Positions 1 to 7,497 of a stretch of DNA of 33,326 nucleotides are shown here, piece by piece. Each line of letters opens with the position of its first letter. Positions within the stretch are counted from its first letter, which is position 1. Source of the stretch: Actinomycetota bacterium (lineage in GTDB: Bacteria > Actinomycetota > Actinomycetes > Actinomycetales > Microbacteriaceae); the NCBI GenBank assembly GCA_013297645.1, contig JAAFHU010000005.1, forward strand, positions 1-33,326, given 5' to 3'. Below the pieces are notes generated by a model, which was not told the DNA's origin, did not search any database, and saw only the letters and a program-made list of their open reading frames with translations. The translations under genes and the position numbers were made by a program.

Positions 1-2
1 TC

Positions 3-50
3 GACCGCGCTCTCGAGATCTACGCCGAGGCCAACCGCGAGCTCGAGTGA
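3..50 (+). CDS. C-terminal end of an unidentified protein (partial)
   Basis: Frame 3 is open from the window edge to a TGA at 48-50 and encodes about 15 residues rich in Glu and Ala, ending in ELE. The helical, charged composition fits the end of a cytoplasmic protein, but nothing here identifies the family. It lies 25 nt upstream of the SRPBCC gene on the same strand. Confidence 0.5.
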   Translation, partial: DRALEIYAEANRELE

Positions 51-75
51 TCACGACATTGGCTACCCTGATCGC

Positions 76-519
76 ATGAGCCGCACCGGCACCTTCAGCT
101 ACGCGATCGATGCATCCTGCGACGCCGCGACGGCGAGCGCGCTGCTCGGCGACCCGCGTCGCAGCGGCGAGCTGCACCCGCTCATCCAGTCGGTGCACGA
201 GGTGGACGCGCAGCCCGGCGCTGTCGCCAGCTACCGCATCACCGACCTGCTGCCGCTCGGGCCGTGTCGATTGCGAATCGTCTACGAGGCCGACGTCATC
301 ACAGCGACCACCGAGGAGGTCGTCACCGTCGCCCGCCAACGGCCGGCAACGACGGTGCGCAACGAGACCCGCATCCGCGCGACGGATGACGGCGTCGCGA
401 TCGCGGTGACGATCACCATGGCTGCGCCGACCCTGCTCTTCGGCTACGCGTTCCGCACTGCGCGCGCAGCGCACCTCGAACTCGGCAAGCGCATCGCCGA
501 GCGGCTGTCGCGTTCGTAG
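76..519 (+). CDS. SRPBCC-family (polyketide cyclase/START-like) protein
   Basis: This 147-residue protein has the size and pattern of a single START/SRPBCC fold: an opening beta strand (TFSYAIDA), a helix, a run of beta strands with alternating hydrophobic residues, and a long C-terminal helix (residues about 122-145). Members bind hydrophobic ligands in a helix-grip cavity, and the ligand cannot be told from sequence. There is no signal peptide or membrane span, so it should be cytoplasmic. No Shine-Dalgarno is visible. A TACCCT at 64-69 lies 6 nt before the ATG, which suggests a leaderless mRNA. The gene ends convergently with the small reading frame at 540-665. Confidence 0.7.
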   Translation: MSRTGTFSYAIDASCDAATASALLGDPRRSGELHPLIQSVHEVDAQPGAVASYRITDLLPLGPCRLRIVYEADVITATTEEVVTVARQRPATTVRNETRIRATDDGVAIAVTITMAAPTLLFGYAFRTARAAHLELGKRIAERLSRS

Positions 520-539
520 GCGACGTCGATATTGGTGCG

Positions 540-665
540 CTACGCGCCAATGTCGACGGGCTGCGACGTCGTTCCGCCCGGCTCGATATTGCTCGGGTCA
601 CCCCAGCCGACCGCGGTTATCACGCCACTGGAATCAGCGGCGAAGACGGGGTGGATGTCTGTCAT
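540..665 (-). CDS. Small 41-residue protein of unknown function
   Basis: ATG at 665-663 is preceded by AGGAG 6 nt upstream, a good ribosome site. The frame encodes 41 residues beginning MTDIHPVFAADSSG and ending PVDIGA. The composition is soluble and mildly acidic, with Gly, Pro and Asp turns and no cysteine or membrane span. I do not recognise a family. A longer frame continues upstream to 1145, but its composition there is that of a shadow of the membrane-protein gene at 749-1684. The ribosome site is the main argument that this short version is real. It lies 83 nt downstream of that membrane-protein gene on the same strand and could be co-transcribed with it. Confidence 0.4.
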   Translation of the reverse strand: MTDIHPVFAADSSGVITAVGWGDPSNIEPGGTTSQPVDIGA

Positions 666-748
666 GAGAACTCCTGTGCAGATCGGTTGGTAACCGCCGC
701 CAGGGACTGGAGCAACTGATCTGACACTACGTGTCGCTCTGCCGCCGG

Positions 749-1684
749 CTAGGGACTTTGTGCCCCCGACGAGACCTTCTGCCGTGCCCCCGCCCACGCA
801 ACGATGAAGAGCACCGTGCCCAGCGGCACGGTGACCACGTAGAACAACCAGCCAGTCGGAATCGCCTCGGGAGCAGCCGTGATGAGAGCGAACGCTCCTG
901 TTGCGACCACGGGGATGACCAGCAACCGCCACAGTGATCTGTGCGGCGCGGGTCCGTCCGAGGCCAGCAGCGGGGCATCCGATGGCGCCGTGCGCGCGAT
1001 GGCGAACAGCGCGAGGCCCACCACCGCTGGCCCGATCAGCGTCACTGGGTTCGCGATGCCGTTTACGACAGCGAGCGCCACGAGCAGCACGATCGCTATT
1101 GCCGAACCACCGAGACTCGGGTTGGCGCGACCGCGCACACTCCACCAGATCGCGAGCCCGGCGGCATAGGCCGCGGTGGTCGCCACGGCGAAGAGGGCAT
1201 ACTCCGCCAACGGGGTGTGCACGCCCTCCTCAAACCGCCAGAAGCTCGCCCAGGCCCCGACGCCGAGACCGAGAACGGACAGCCGCACGAGCGACCCGCC
1301 CAGCGAACGCTCGAGCACCCTGGGCACCCACCACCAGCCGAGCAGCACGGTGAACAGGGCATGCCAGGCGAGCCCGGTATAGCTGATGCTCAGCGGCAGA
1401 TCCTCGACGACGGTGGTGACGAGCACTCCCTCGATGAGCCACCCATAGAGCGCGCCGACCAGAAAGACACGCTTCCAATCGGATGCCGCCACCCGCCACC
1501 GAAAGCTCACGTATCGCACGACCTGCACCGCGAGCCCGTAGCCGATCACCGTCTCGACGAAGCCGACCGCGGAGTCCTCGGGGCGCCATCGACCGTAGAA
1601 CCAGGACTCGCTCCACACCACGGAGGCGAGGGCGAGGCCCGCGGTCGCGGCGAACGACAGTGCCAGCCTGAGGGGTGCGCGCAT
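749..1684 (-). CDS. Multi-spanning membrane protein of unknown function
   Basis: The 311-residue protein has nine or ten hydrophobic segments spread over its whole length (for example residues 5-25, 70-90, 130-147, 195-230 and 250-300) and ends in a short polar tail. Loops rich in Trp, Tyr and Arg (WSESWFYGRWRPED near residue 25) are distinctive, but I cannot assign a family. An in-frame TGA lies two codons before the ATG, so the start cannot be further upstream. A GAGGG abuts the ATG, leaving poor spacing. The gene follows the heliorhodopsin gene on the same strand after a 97-nt gap, and a shared transcript is possible. Confidence 0.7.
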   Translation of the reverse strand: MRAPLRLALSFAATAGLALASVVWSESWFYGRWRPEDSAVGFVETVIGYGLAVQVVRYVSFRWRVAASDWKRVFLVGALYGWLIEGVLVTTVVEDLPLSISYTGLAWHALFTVLLGWWWVPRVLERSLGGSLVRLSVLGLGVGAWASFWRFEEGVHTPLAEYALFAVATTAAYAAGLAIWWSVRGRANPSLGGSAIAIVLLVALAVVNGIANPVTLIGPAVVGLALFAIARTAPSDAPLLASDGPAPHRSLWRLLVIPVVATGAFALITAAPEAIPTGWLFYVVTVPLGTVLFIVAWAGARQKVSSGAQSP

Positions 1685-1781
1685 CCCTCATCGTCATCCC
1701 CGAACGGGCCTGGTCGCATCCATCGCGAGTAGTACGCAACGACCTACGCGTCGGCACAAAGAATGACGCCGCTAGCGCCGG

Positions 1782-2588
1782 TCAGGAGCTAGTGATGGCC
1801 GGGATGATCGCCCCAGAGAACACCTGCCACGCGAGCGCGGTCTTCGCGACAAGGCTGAGCGTGATGTAGGTGCGCTCCCCATGGAGGTAGCTCGCCCACT
1901 TTCCGACCTGCTTGTACTGCAGCCACTGGTTTATCGCGAAGGTGTTGAAGAACAGGAACAGCGAGATCACGATGCCGACAACGAATCCCGGGGCGGAGAC
2001 ATCACTCGTCGTGCCCGGGCGCAGGAAGTAGATGAGGATGAGGATCCACGGCACGATTCCCACCATCGACCCGAAGATGAACGGCAGCAGCTTTCCCGTT
2101 CCCGGCTGCTCGTACTTCTCCTGGAGCGCTCCGAACAAGATCATCGCCGCGTTGACCGCGAACACAGCGAACAGGGCACCGATGTCGGTCACACCGTTGA
2201 TCGCGAGGATCAGCCAGATCATGATCGACGAGCTCAGCGAGTACTCGACCCAGCGAAAGTAGTTGCGGTTCTGCATGAGGCCGGCCTTGTAGCGCGGGAA
2301 GAACCACGGGCTCGAGATGAGGAAGTGGAAGAACGCGCTGAGGGCGAGGAAGGCGACGACACCGATGCCGATGTTCACCTCGAAGAGCGTTACCCGCTCC
2401 GGCGGAATCGGCACCCCGGGAGGCCCTGCCAGATAGTCGGCCGTGACGGCGAACAACACCTGAGTGCTGAGCATCGTGAGGACCACCGCGAAGCCGATGG
2501 CCTGAAGCAGGTGCAGGCTTCCGGCGACCAGGTTGTAGGTCCTCAGCCGATCGATCTGCTGATCCGATGTGTAGCTCTTCTTGGCCAT
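1782..2588 (-). CDS. heR: Heliorhodopsin (retinal-binding light-sensor membrane protein)
   Basis: This 268-residue seven-helix protein carries the family signatures. Helix 3 reads FRWVEYSLSSS with Glu115 at the Schiff-base counterion position. The last helix reads SLVAKTALAWQVFSG with Lys249 as the retinal-attachment lysine. The histidines of the retinal-side pocket are present (His26 in HLLQ, His88 in FHFLISS). Motifs NAAMILFGALQEKY and ISLFLFFNTFA also match heliorhodopsins closely. Heliorhodopsins sit inverted relative to type-1 rhodopsins and have a slow photocycle without clear ion pumping; a sensory or regulatory role is proposed for the family. AAGGGAG lies 8 nt before the ATG. No carotenoid or retinal synthesis genes are in the window, so retinal must come from another locus or from outside. 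Identification is very secure; the biological role is not. Confidence 0.96.
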   Translation of the reverse strand: MAKKSYTSDQQIDRLRTYNLVAGSLHLLQAIGFAVVLTMLSTQVLFAVTADYLAGPPGVPIPPERVTLFEVNIGIGVVAFLALSAFFHFLISSPWFFPRYKAGLMQNRNYFRWVEYSLSSSIMIWLILAINGVTDIGALFAVFAVNAAMILFGALQEKYEQPGTGKLLPFIFGSMVGIVPWILILIYFLRPGTTSDVSAPGFVVGIVISLFLFFNTFAINQWLQYKQVGKWASYLHGERTYITLSLVAKTALAWQVFSGAIIPAITSS

Positions 2589-2624
2589 GAGCCAACTCCC
2601 TTGTTAGTTCTGGGGCTGACGCTA

Positions 2625-3590
2625 TCACCGCGAGTGCGCGCGGTTAACAGTCAAGTCGACCTCGAGGCGGCCGTCAGCCCACGTCACGGGCAGCGGGTCG
2701 ATGATGCTGCCCACAAAACCACCCTCTCCGTCATAGTTCTCGAACGCGAGCAGCTGCCACTGTCCGGCGCGGTCTTGCACCAACGTGCCCACATAGAGGC
2801 GCTCATCGGTGAGACGGTAGGCATCCTCGAGCGAGAAGGGTCCGACGAGGCTGTCGGCGGCAAACGCCCATATGCCGCCTACCGGATCCTGGTCACTGCG
2901 CCTCTGTGCCAGCTCCGGCGCGAGGCAGGAGAAGATTCCAACGGCACGTCCGTCGACGAGAGCGGTTTGAAGCACCTCGACCTGCCCAAACCCGGCGCCG
3001 GGGTTCGATAGGGGCGGCTCAATCGTCCAGTGCGTGAGATCGGTTGAGGTCGCGTGCCCGATGACTCCGCGATCGTCGGGATCGCCATGGTTGGCGCGTG
3101 CGGTAATTAGCATGTGCCAGCCACGCTCACCGCGAAAGACCCACGGATCGCGCCAAGCCTGATCGGGCCACTCTCTCGACTCTGCGGTTTCGTACCAGCG
3201 GGAATCGGGCTCGAGAACCTGTGCGTCGGGCTCGCGGTGCCAGCTAAAGAGATCGTCAGAGACGACGGAGGAGATGCGCTGGCTAAGTCCGCCGTCTGCC
3301 CTGCTGACCCCGGTGTAGAACATGCGCCAGCGGCCATCGTCACCCTGAACGACCGACCCGGTCCAGGTCGCGAGATCATCGAAGGCCGGCGAGTCGCCAG
3401 CGACGACGGCATCGGCCTGCTCCGTCCAGGTGATGAGGTCCGTCGACGTCGCGTGACCGATGGAGGCGCGAAAGTGCCGACGGTTGGGATCGAGCAGAGC
3501 GCGGGAGGCCTTGAGGAAGAAGAGGTGGTACTGCTCTCCGTCGTCGGCGATCCAGAAGTCCCACACCCATGAGCTGGCGAGTCGAAACAT
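2625..3590 (-). CDS. GH32/GH68-like five-bladed beta-propeller glycosidase
   Basis: The 321-residue protein shows the three acidic sites of clan GH-J (fructan-active) enzymes: Asp11 in the N-terminal VWDFW (nucleophile position), Asp148 in WRDPW (the RDP transition-state stabiliser motif), and Glu205 in QVEVLQ (acid/base position). Repeated HATSTDL-TW and SDDLFSW motifs mark successive propeller blades. It lacks a signal peptide and the C-terminal beta-sandwich usual in GH32, so it would be a cytoplasmic single-domain enzyme. Relationship to GH68 or an unclassified GH-J subgroup is inferred; substrate is unknown. The frame is open upstream to 3947, but that part is low-complexity Arg/Ala shadow sequence. 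I chose the ATG at 3590 because homologous residues start there, although its ribosome site is weak. It ends 36 nt before the heliorhodopsin gene. Confidence 0.75.
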   Translation of the reverse strand: MFRLASSWVWDFWIADDGEQYHLFFLKASRALLDPNRRHFRASIGHATSTDLITWTEQADAVVAGDSPAFDDLATWTGSVVQGDDGRWRMFYTGVSRADGGLSQRISSVVSDDLFSWHREPDAQVLEPDSRWYETAESREWPDQAWRDPWVFRGERGWHMLITARANHGDPDDRGVIGHATSTDLTHWTIEPPLSNPGAGFGQVEVLQTALVDGRAVGIFSCLAPELAQRRSDQDPVGGIWAFAADSLVGPFSLEDAYRLTDERLYVGTLVQDRAGQWQLLAFENYDGEGGFVGSIIDPLPVTWADGRLEVDLTVNRAHSR

Positions 3591-3646
3591 GGTGCTCAGT
3601 CTTGCAGTTCGGCTCGCTCGGCGGCGCGAGGCGCTGAAGCCACCGA

Positions 3647-4162
3647 CTAGCGCGGCAGCTCGCGGTCCTTGAGGGCGAGCACGATCGACGGGATGCTGAG
3701 GGCCGCGGCCTCGAGCAACCAGAAGATGCCCATCACACCGTTGTAGCTCAGTGCCACGCGCCACGTGTCGGGGTCCTCCCCGAGCACGATGAAGGCGAGC
3801 AGGCCAGCGCTCGCGAGCAGCACCACGACTCCCCCGAACCAGCGGTAGGCATCCACATAAACGCTGTTGCGCAACGCGGTCTGTCGCTCGTCGAGGTAGT
3901 CCTCGGGCAGGTCGGCGATGAGGCGCACCGACATGCGCAGCAGCCACCAGACGACGATGCCGACGACAACCGCGAGGATGCCGGGGATCGACCCGAACAG
4001 CACCCAGGACAGCGGGATGACCGCGATCAGCGCGATCATGGTGACCGCCAGCGCGACCCGGGCGCGCCTCGTGCGCAGACCCGCGAACCGGTTATCGGCC
4101 ATGATCGCTTCCACCCGGGCCGCGACGGCCTCGTCGTTCTTCTCCTTACGCGATGTGCTCAT
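3647..4162 (-). CDS. Membrane protein co-encoded with an XRE regulator
   Basis: The 171-residue protein has a polar, charged N-terminus (about 35 residues) and four membrane spans (about 37-57, 60-80, 108-128 and 143-163), with the conserved-looking loop LPEDYLDERQTALRN between the second and third. Such proteins commonly follow small XRE regulators in actinobacteria and firmicutes, and the pair is presumed to act together, but the function is unknown. The ATG overlaps the end of the XRE gene by 17 nt, indicating translational coupling. Confidence 0.75.
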   Translation of the reverse strand: MSTSRKEKNDEAVAARVEAIMADNRFAGLRTRRARVALAVTMIALIAVIPLSWVLFGSIPGILAVVVGIVVWWLLRMSVRLIADLPEDYLDERQTALRNSVYVDAYRWFGGVVVLLASAGLLAFIVLGEDPDTWRVALSYNGVMGIFWLLEAAALSIPSIVLALKDRELPR

Positions 4163-4418
4163 CGTTTCCTCCTGCGCCAGTGAAAGGGTCGAGTGCGAAC
4201 AGCTCGCCGATGGGGGTGTCGAGTTGGCGGGCGATGCGCAGTGCGAGCGCGAGGCTCGGGCTGTACTCGCCCCGTTCGAGGTATCCGATGGTCTGGTAGT
4301 GCACCTCGACCGAATCGGCTAGCTCTTGCCGCGTGATTCCCCGGTCGACGCGAACGGCCTCGATCCGACTGTAGACCGGTTCTTCGGATTTCGGCTTGCG
4401 TCCCATGTAAAGCAGCAT
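4146..4418 (-). CDS. XRE-family helix-turn-helix transcriptional regulator
   Basis: A 90-residue single-domain Cro/C1-type protein. The helix-turn-helix runs from about residue 30 to 55 (RQELADSVEVHYQTIGYLERGEYSPSL), followed by ALRIARQLDTPIGELF, typical of the YozG/immR-like short regulators. There is no sensor domain. The start may be the ATG at 4418 or the ATG four codons later at 4406; neither has a clear ribosome site. A perfect inverted repeat at 4420-4435 abuts the first ATG and is the probable autoregulatory operator. It is co-encoded with the membrane protein that overlaps its 3' end. Confidence 0.88.
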   Translation of the reverse strand: MLLYMGRKPKSEEPVYSRIEAVRVDRGITRQELADSVEVHYQTIGYLERGEYSPSLALALRIARQLDTPIGELFALDPFTGAGGNDEHIA

Positions 4419-4419
4419 A

Positions 4420-4435
4420 AATGCTACATAGCATT
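4420..4435. promoter_or_regulatory. Probable XRE operator (perfect inverted repeat)
   Basis: AATGCTA-CA-TAGCATT is a perfect 7-bp inverted repeat with a 2-bp centre, in an AT-rich patch two bases upstream of the XRE start codon. The position and half-site size suit a Cro/C1-type dimer repressing its own gene. Seen directly; the binding protein is inferred. Confidence 0.6.
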
Positions 4436-4641
4436 ATTGCAACATCCACTCGCTCCAGAGCCGGCTGGCAGTGGGGAGCGCCGCGCAGAGCTGTTCTTCG
4501 CGCGCTGAACGGGGCGGCGGGGTGCGCCGGGCACACGGGAATCCCGAACGACGTAGTGTTGAGAACTCGTCCACGTGGGGCGCAGTGCACGATCAGCCGT
4601 GATGGTGTGCGCCTCGGAAAATATGGGGTGTCTCCCGTCGC

Positions 4642-6108
4642 ATGGAACAGAACATCGGCCTCCAGCATTACGACCTCGTCGTCATCGGCGCGGGACCGGC
4701 TGGCACGTCCGCCGCGATTCGCGCCGCCGAATTGGGCGCGCGCGTCGCTGTAGTTGAAGCGTCACGCACCGGCGGAACCTGCGTCAATACCGGCTGCGTT
4801 CCGACGCGAGTGCTGGCGAAGACGGCCAGGCTGGTGCGCGAAGTCCGCATCGCCCACGAGTACGGCATCGCAACGTCGGCGCCCGAAGTGCAGTGGGACA
4901 CCACGGTGACCCGGGTGCGCGCGACGGTCGACAAGGTGCGGTCCCTGAAAGACGAGCCCGGGCGGTTCGCGGCCTCGGGGGTTGAGCTGATCCTCGAGGG
5001 CCGGGCGCGGTTCGCCGATGCGAACACCCTCGTGCTCGACAGCGGCCGGCGAATCACGGCCGACTCGGTGATCATCGCAGTGGGCGGGCACTCCCGGCGA
5101 CTGCCGATCCCCGGGGCCGAGCTCGCGACGGTGCCGGAGCACGTGCTCGAGCTTCCATCGCTCCCGCGTCGAGTCGCGATCATCGGCGGCGGCAACACCG
5201 GGGCTCAGCTCGTGACCGTGTTCAGCTCGTTCGGATCCGAGGTGGCAGTGCTGGATGTCGCGCCGAGAATCCTGGCGGCATCCGACAGCGAGGTTTCCGC
5301 TGCCGTCTCGACCGCCTTCGCGGAGCAGGGCGTTGCCGTTCACACCGGCCTGGATGGTGTCGACAGCTTGGTGACGTCGGCAGACGGCTCGATCACGCTT
5401 ACCTGGCGCGCCGGCGGGCACTCCGTCGAGCGCGAGTTCGATGCCGTCATCATGGCGACCGGGTGGCCTGCCGATGTCGACGACCTCGGCCTTGAGAATG
5501 CCGGAATCACAACGGTGCGATCCGCGATCCCCGTCGACCAGTACTTCCGTAGCGTCGTGCCGCACATCTACGCGGTCGGGGACGCAAACGGCCGCGACAT
5601 GCTGGTGCAGGCCGCGCATTTCGAGGGCGAGGCGGCAGCAGAGAACGCGGTTCTCGATGCGAACCGGCGCACCCCCCACCACCTTCTTCCCGCCGGCGGC
5701 TTCACCGACCCCGACTACGCCGGGGTGGGACTGACCGAGGAGCAAGCACGCGAGCGAGACCCGCACTGCATCGTCGCAACGGTGCCGTTCACCGAGCTCG
5801 ACCGTGCCGTGATCGACGACCGCTCCCGTGGCTTCCTGAAGCTGATCGCCGATCGCCGCCGCGAGCTGATCCTGGGGGCGCACGCCGTCGGCGAGAATGC
5901 AATCGAGGTCGTGCAGTCCGTTACCACCGCGATGGCTGCCGGAATCGACGTGTCGACGCTCGCCGGGGTGAAATTCGCGTATCCGACCTACAGCGCGGTC
6001 ATCGGGCTCGCCGCACGCGGCCTGCTCGCACAGGGCGCAGCTTCGCTGGAGGGCTCGGTGACACCGAGCTGGCCGGTTCGGGGCTGTCGCTCACGCCCGG
6101 CGCAGTAG
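4642..6108 (+). CDS. FAD/NAD(P)-dependent pyridine nucleotide-disulfide oxidoreductase (mercuric/lipoamide reductase-like)
   Basis: The 488-residue protein follows the class I flavoprotein disulfide reductase plan. It has an FAD Rossmann motif (VVIGAGPAGTSAA, residues 13-25), a redox CxxxxC pair (Cys47 and Cys52 in GGTCVNTGCVPTR), a second Rossmann motif for NAD(P)H (IIGGGNTGAQL, about residue 182), a second FAD contact (IYAVGDANG), and a C-terminal dimerisation domain. The usual C-terminal His-Pro-Thr..Glu dyad is replaced by AYPTYSAV. There is no MerA-type vicinal Cys pair at the C-terminus and no N-terminal heavy-metal domain. It is therefore neither a standard lipoamide dehydrogenase nor a standard mercuric reductase, and the substrate is unknown. 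Its last 18 nt overlap the convergent gene at 6091. Confidence 0.85.
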   Translation: MEQNIGLQHYDLVVIGAGPAGTSAAIRAAELGARVAVVEASRTGGTCVNTGCVPTRVLAKTARLVREVRIAHEYGIATSAPEVQWDTTVTRVRATVDKVRSLKDEPGRFAASGVELILEGRARFADANTLVLDSGRRITADSVIIAVGGHSRRLPIPGAELATVPEHVLELPSLPRRVAIIGGGNTGAQLVTVFSSFGSEVAVLDVAPRILAASDSEVSAAVSTAFAEQGVAVHTGLDGVDSLVTSADGSITLTWRAGGHSVEREFDAVIMATGWPADVDDLGLENAGITTVRSAIPVDQYFRSVVPHIYAVGDANGRDMLVQAAHFEGEAAAENAVLDANRRTPHHLLPAGGFTDPDYAGVGLTEEQARERDPHCIVATVPFTELDRAVIDDRSRGFLKLIADRRRELILGAHAVGENAIEVVQSVTTAMAAGIDVSTLAGVKFAYPTYSAVIGLAARGLLAQGAASLEGSVTPSWPVRGCRSRPAQ

Positions 6109-6516
6109 CGCGACGGCGGCCGTGGCCTGCCACACGACGAAAGCTTCGACCACCAGCGACAGCAGGCCGAGTGGTTCGAGCCAGTTGCCGATGTCATCGG
6201 TGGCGCCGGGCATCCCGACCGTGCGGTTGATGACGAAGGCGACGATAACGGCCGATCCGAGGGCCGCTGCGGCCAGGTAATCGACGAGCACCCCGCGCCG
6301 GAAGATGCGCTCCATGATCACGATGGCCGCGATGATGAGAACACCGTAGGCCACCGCCAGGTAGGGCACCTCCTCGATCTTTCCCGGGAGGTCGAGCACG
6401 TGGATCGCCGCGGTCACCGCGAGGGCGAGCCCCACCGCTACGCGACGGACATCGATCACCGATGCCGCCCCGATCCCGGTGGAAAGTTGGCTGCTGGGGG
6501 TTGCTAGGTTCGACAC
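6091..6516 (-). CDS. Four-helix membrane protein of unknown function
   Basis: The 141-residue protein contains about four hydrophobic spans (a helix starting VAVGLALAVTAAIHVL, then VAYGVLIIAAIVIM, YLAAAALGSAVIVAFVI and LGLLSLVVEAFVVWQA). The start is the GTG at 6516-6514, which has GGAG 6 nt upstream. The open frame continues upstream to 6639 but without a comparable ribosome site. No family is recognised. It converges with, and overlaps by 18 nt, the flavoprotein gene. Confidence 0.6.
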   Translation of the reverse strand: MSNLATPSSQLSTGIGAASVIDVRRVAVGLALAVTAAIHVLDLPGKIEEVPYLAVAYGVLIIAAIVIMERIFRRGVLVDYLAAAALGSAVIVAFVINRTVGMPGATDDIGNWLEPLGLLSLVVEAFVVWQATAAVALLRRA

Positions 6517-6692
6517 GTCGTTCTCCGATCGGGGGCGCAGTCGCGCTTCCCAGCCGACACCAGGGCCGGCTCCGACCGGCCCCGTGCGCGGAGAGCTTGC
6601 GTGTGAGAACTCGAATGGCGCAGGGCCCGAGGCTGCCAAGGTGCTGCAAAGAATCGGGCCACCGCAAGCCCCGCGAACACCTCATCCGCCCG

Positions 6693-6708
6693 TACTCCGT
6701 TCGGAGTA
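6693..6708. promoter_or_regulatory. 16-bp perfect palindrome upstream of the ABC exporter operon
   Basis: TACTCCG-TT-CGGAGTA is a perfect inverted repeat (7-bp arms, 2-bp centre) about 88 nt before the ATP-binding gene. The shape fits a TetR-family operator. It differs in sequence from the repeats at 6743-6776, so two regulators or two binding modes are possible. Confidence 0.5.
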
Positions 6709-6742
6709 TCTTGCGCAGGATCGCTTGGGGGTGCGTCCTATG

Positions 6743-6776
6743 TGCAGTTACTGTAACTGAAATTGCAGTTACTGCA
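6743..6776. promoter_or_regulatory. Tandem palindromes, probable TetR operator of the ABC exporter operon
   Basis: CAGTTAC-T-GTAACTG at 6745-6759 and TGCAGT-T-ACTGCA at 6764-6776 are both perfect inverted repeats. They also share an 11-bp direct repeat (TGCAGTTACTG) whose copies start 21 nt apart (6743 and 6764), two helical turns. The block ends 19 nt before the ATP-binding gene and would lie at or just downstream of the promoter. The co-encoded TetR protein is the natural candidate to bind. Confidence 0.65.
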
Positions 6777-6795
6777 CTAAGACAGGAGACGGAAA

Positions 6796-7497
6796 ATGCA
6801 CCAAGACCTCGTCGTCGATGCCCACGGCATCGGCAAGGAGTACGGAAGGGGCGCCGCCCGCTTCAGCGCCCTCAGCGACGTGACGCTGCAGATCGCCCGC
6901 GGTGAGTGCGTGGCCATCGTCGGCAAGAGCGGATCGGGCAAGTCGACCCTGATGCACGTGCTCGCCCTGCTCGACGCCCCAGATACCGGCAGGCTCAGCA
7001 TCGACGGCGTGGACACCCGCCAGCTCTCTGCACGCCAGCTCACCACGCTGCGCAACCGCACCTTCGGCTTCGTGTTCCAGCAGTTCTTCCTGACGCCCGG
7101 CACCTCGGTGCTCGACAACGTCACGCTCCCGCTCGAGATCGGCGGCACGCCCCCGCGCCAGCGGCGTGCGCGCGGAATGGCCGTGCTCGAACAGCTCGAG
7201 CTGGCAGACAAGGCCCGCAGCAACGCCAATGACCTCTCCGGCGGCCAGAAGCAGCGGGTGGTCATCGCCCGCGCCCTGGTCGGCGAACCGAGCGTCATCT
7301 TCGCCGACGAGCCGACCGGCAACCTCGACAGCGCCACCGGCGCGATCGTCGAAGAGACCCTCTTCTCGCTCAATCGCGATCGCGGCATCACCCTCATCGT
7401 CGTCACCCACGACGAGGACCTCGCCGCCCGCTGCGATCGGCAGATAGTCCTCCGTGACGGCGTCGTCGTCTCCGACAGCGCGGCGGTGGCAGCATGA
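6796..7497 (+). CDS. ABC transporter ATP-binding protein (MacB/LolD type)
   Basis: The 233-residue ATPase has Walker A GKSGSGKST (about residues 43-51), a Q-loop (FVFQQFF), the signature LSGGQKQR, Walker B VIFADEPTGNLDS and the H-switch VVTHDED. The architecture and the TGNLDS motif are those of the MacB/LolD/FtsE branch, whose ATPases power mechanotransmission complexes that export peptides, antibiotics or lipoproteins rather than moving substrates through the membrane channel. AGGAG lies 9 nt before the ATG. The stop overlaps the permease start (ATGA), so the two subunits are coupled. Confidence 0.95.
   Translation: MHQDLVVDAHGIGKEYGRGAARFSALSDVTLQIARGECVAIVGKSGSGKSTLMHVLALLDAPDTGRLSIDGVDTRQLSARQLTTLRNRTFGFVFQQFFLTPGTSVLDNVTLPLEIGGTPPRQRRARGMAVLEQLELADKARSNANDLSGGQKQRVVIARALVGEPSVIFADEPTGNLDSATGAIVEETLFSLNRDRGITLIVVTHDEDLAARCDRQIVLRDGVVVSDSAAVAA

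Noticed and set aside
540-1145. 201-residue extended version of the small 41-residue gene
   Set aside because: The upstream part lies within the membrane-protein gene in another frame; only the last 41 residues have a ribosome site of their own.
1881-3011. Plus-strand 376-residue open frame antisense to the heliorhodopsin and glycosidase genes
   Set aside because: Composition is Arg/Glu/His-rich as expected for a mirror of a high-GC gene; the opposite strand encodes clear families.
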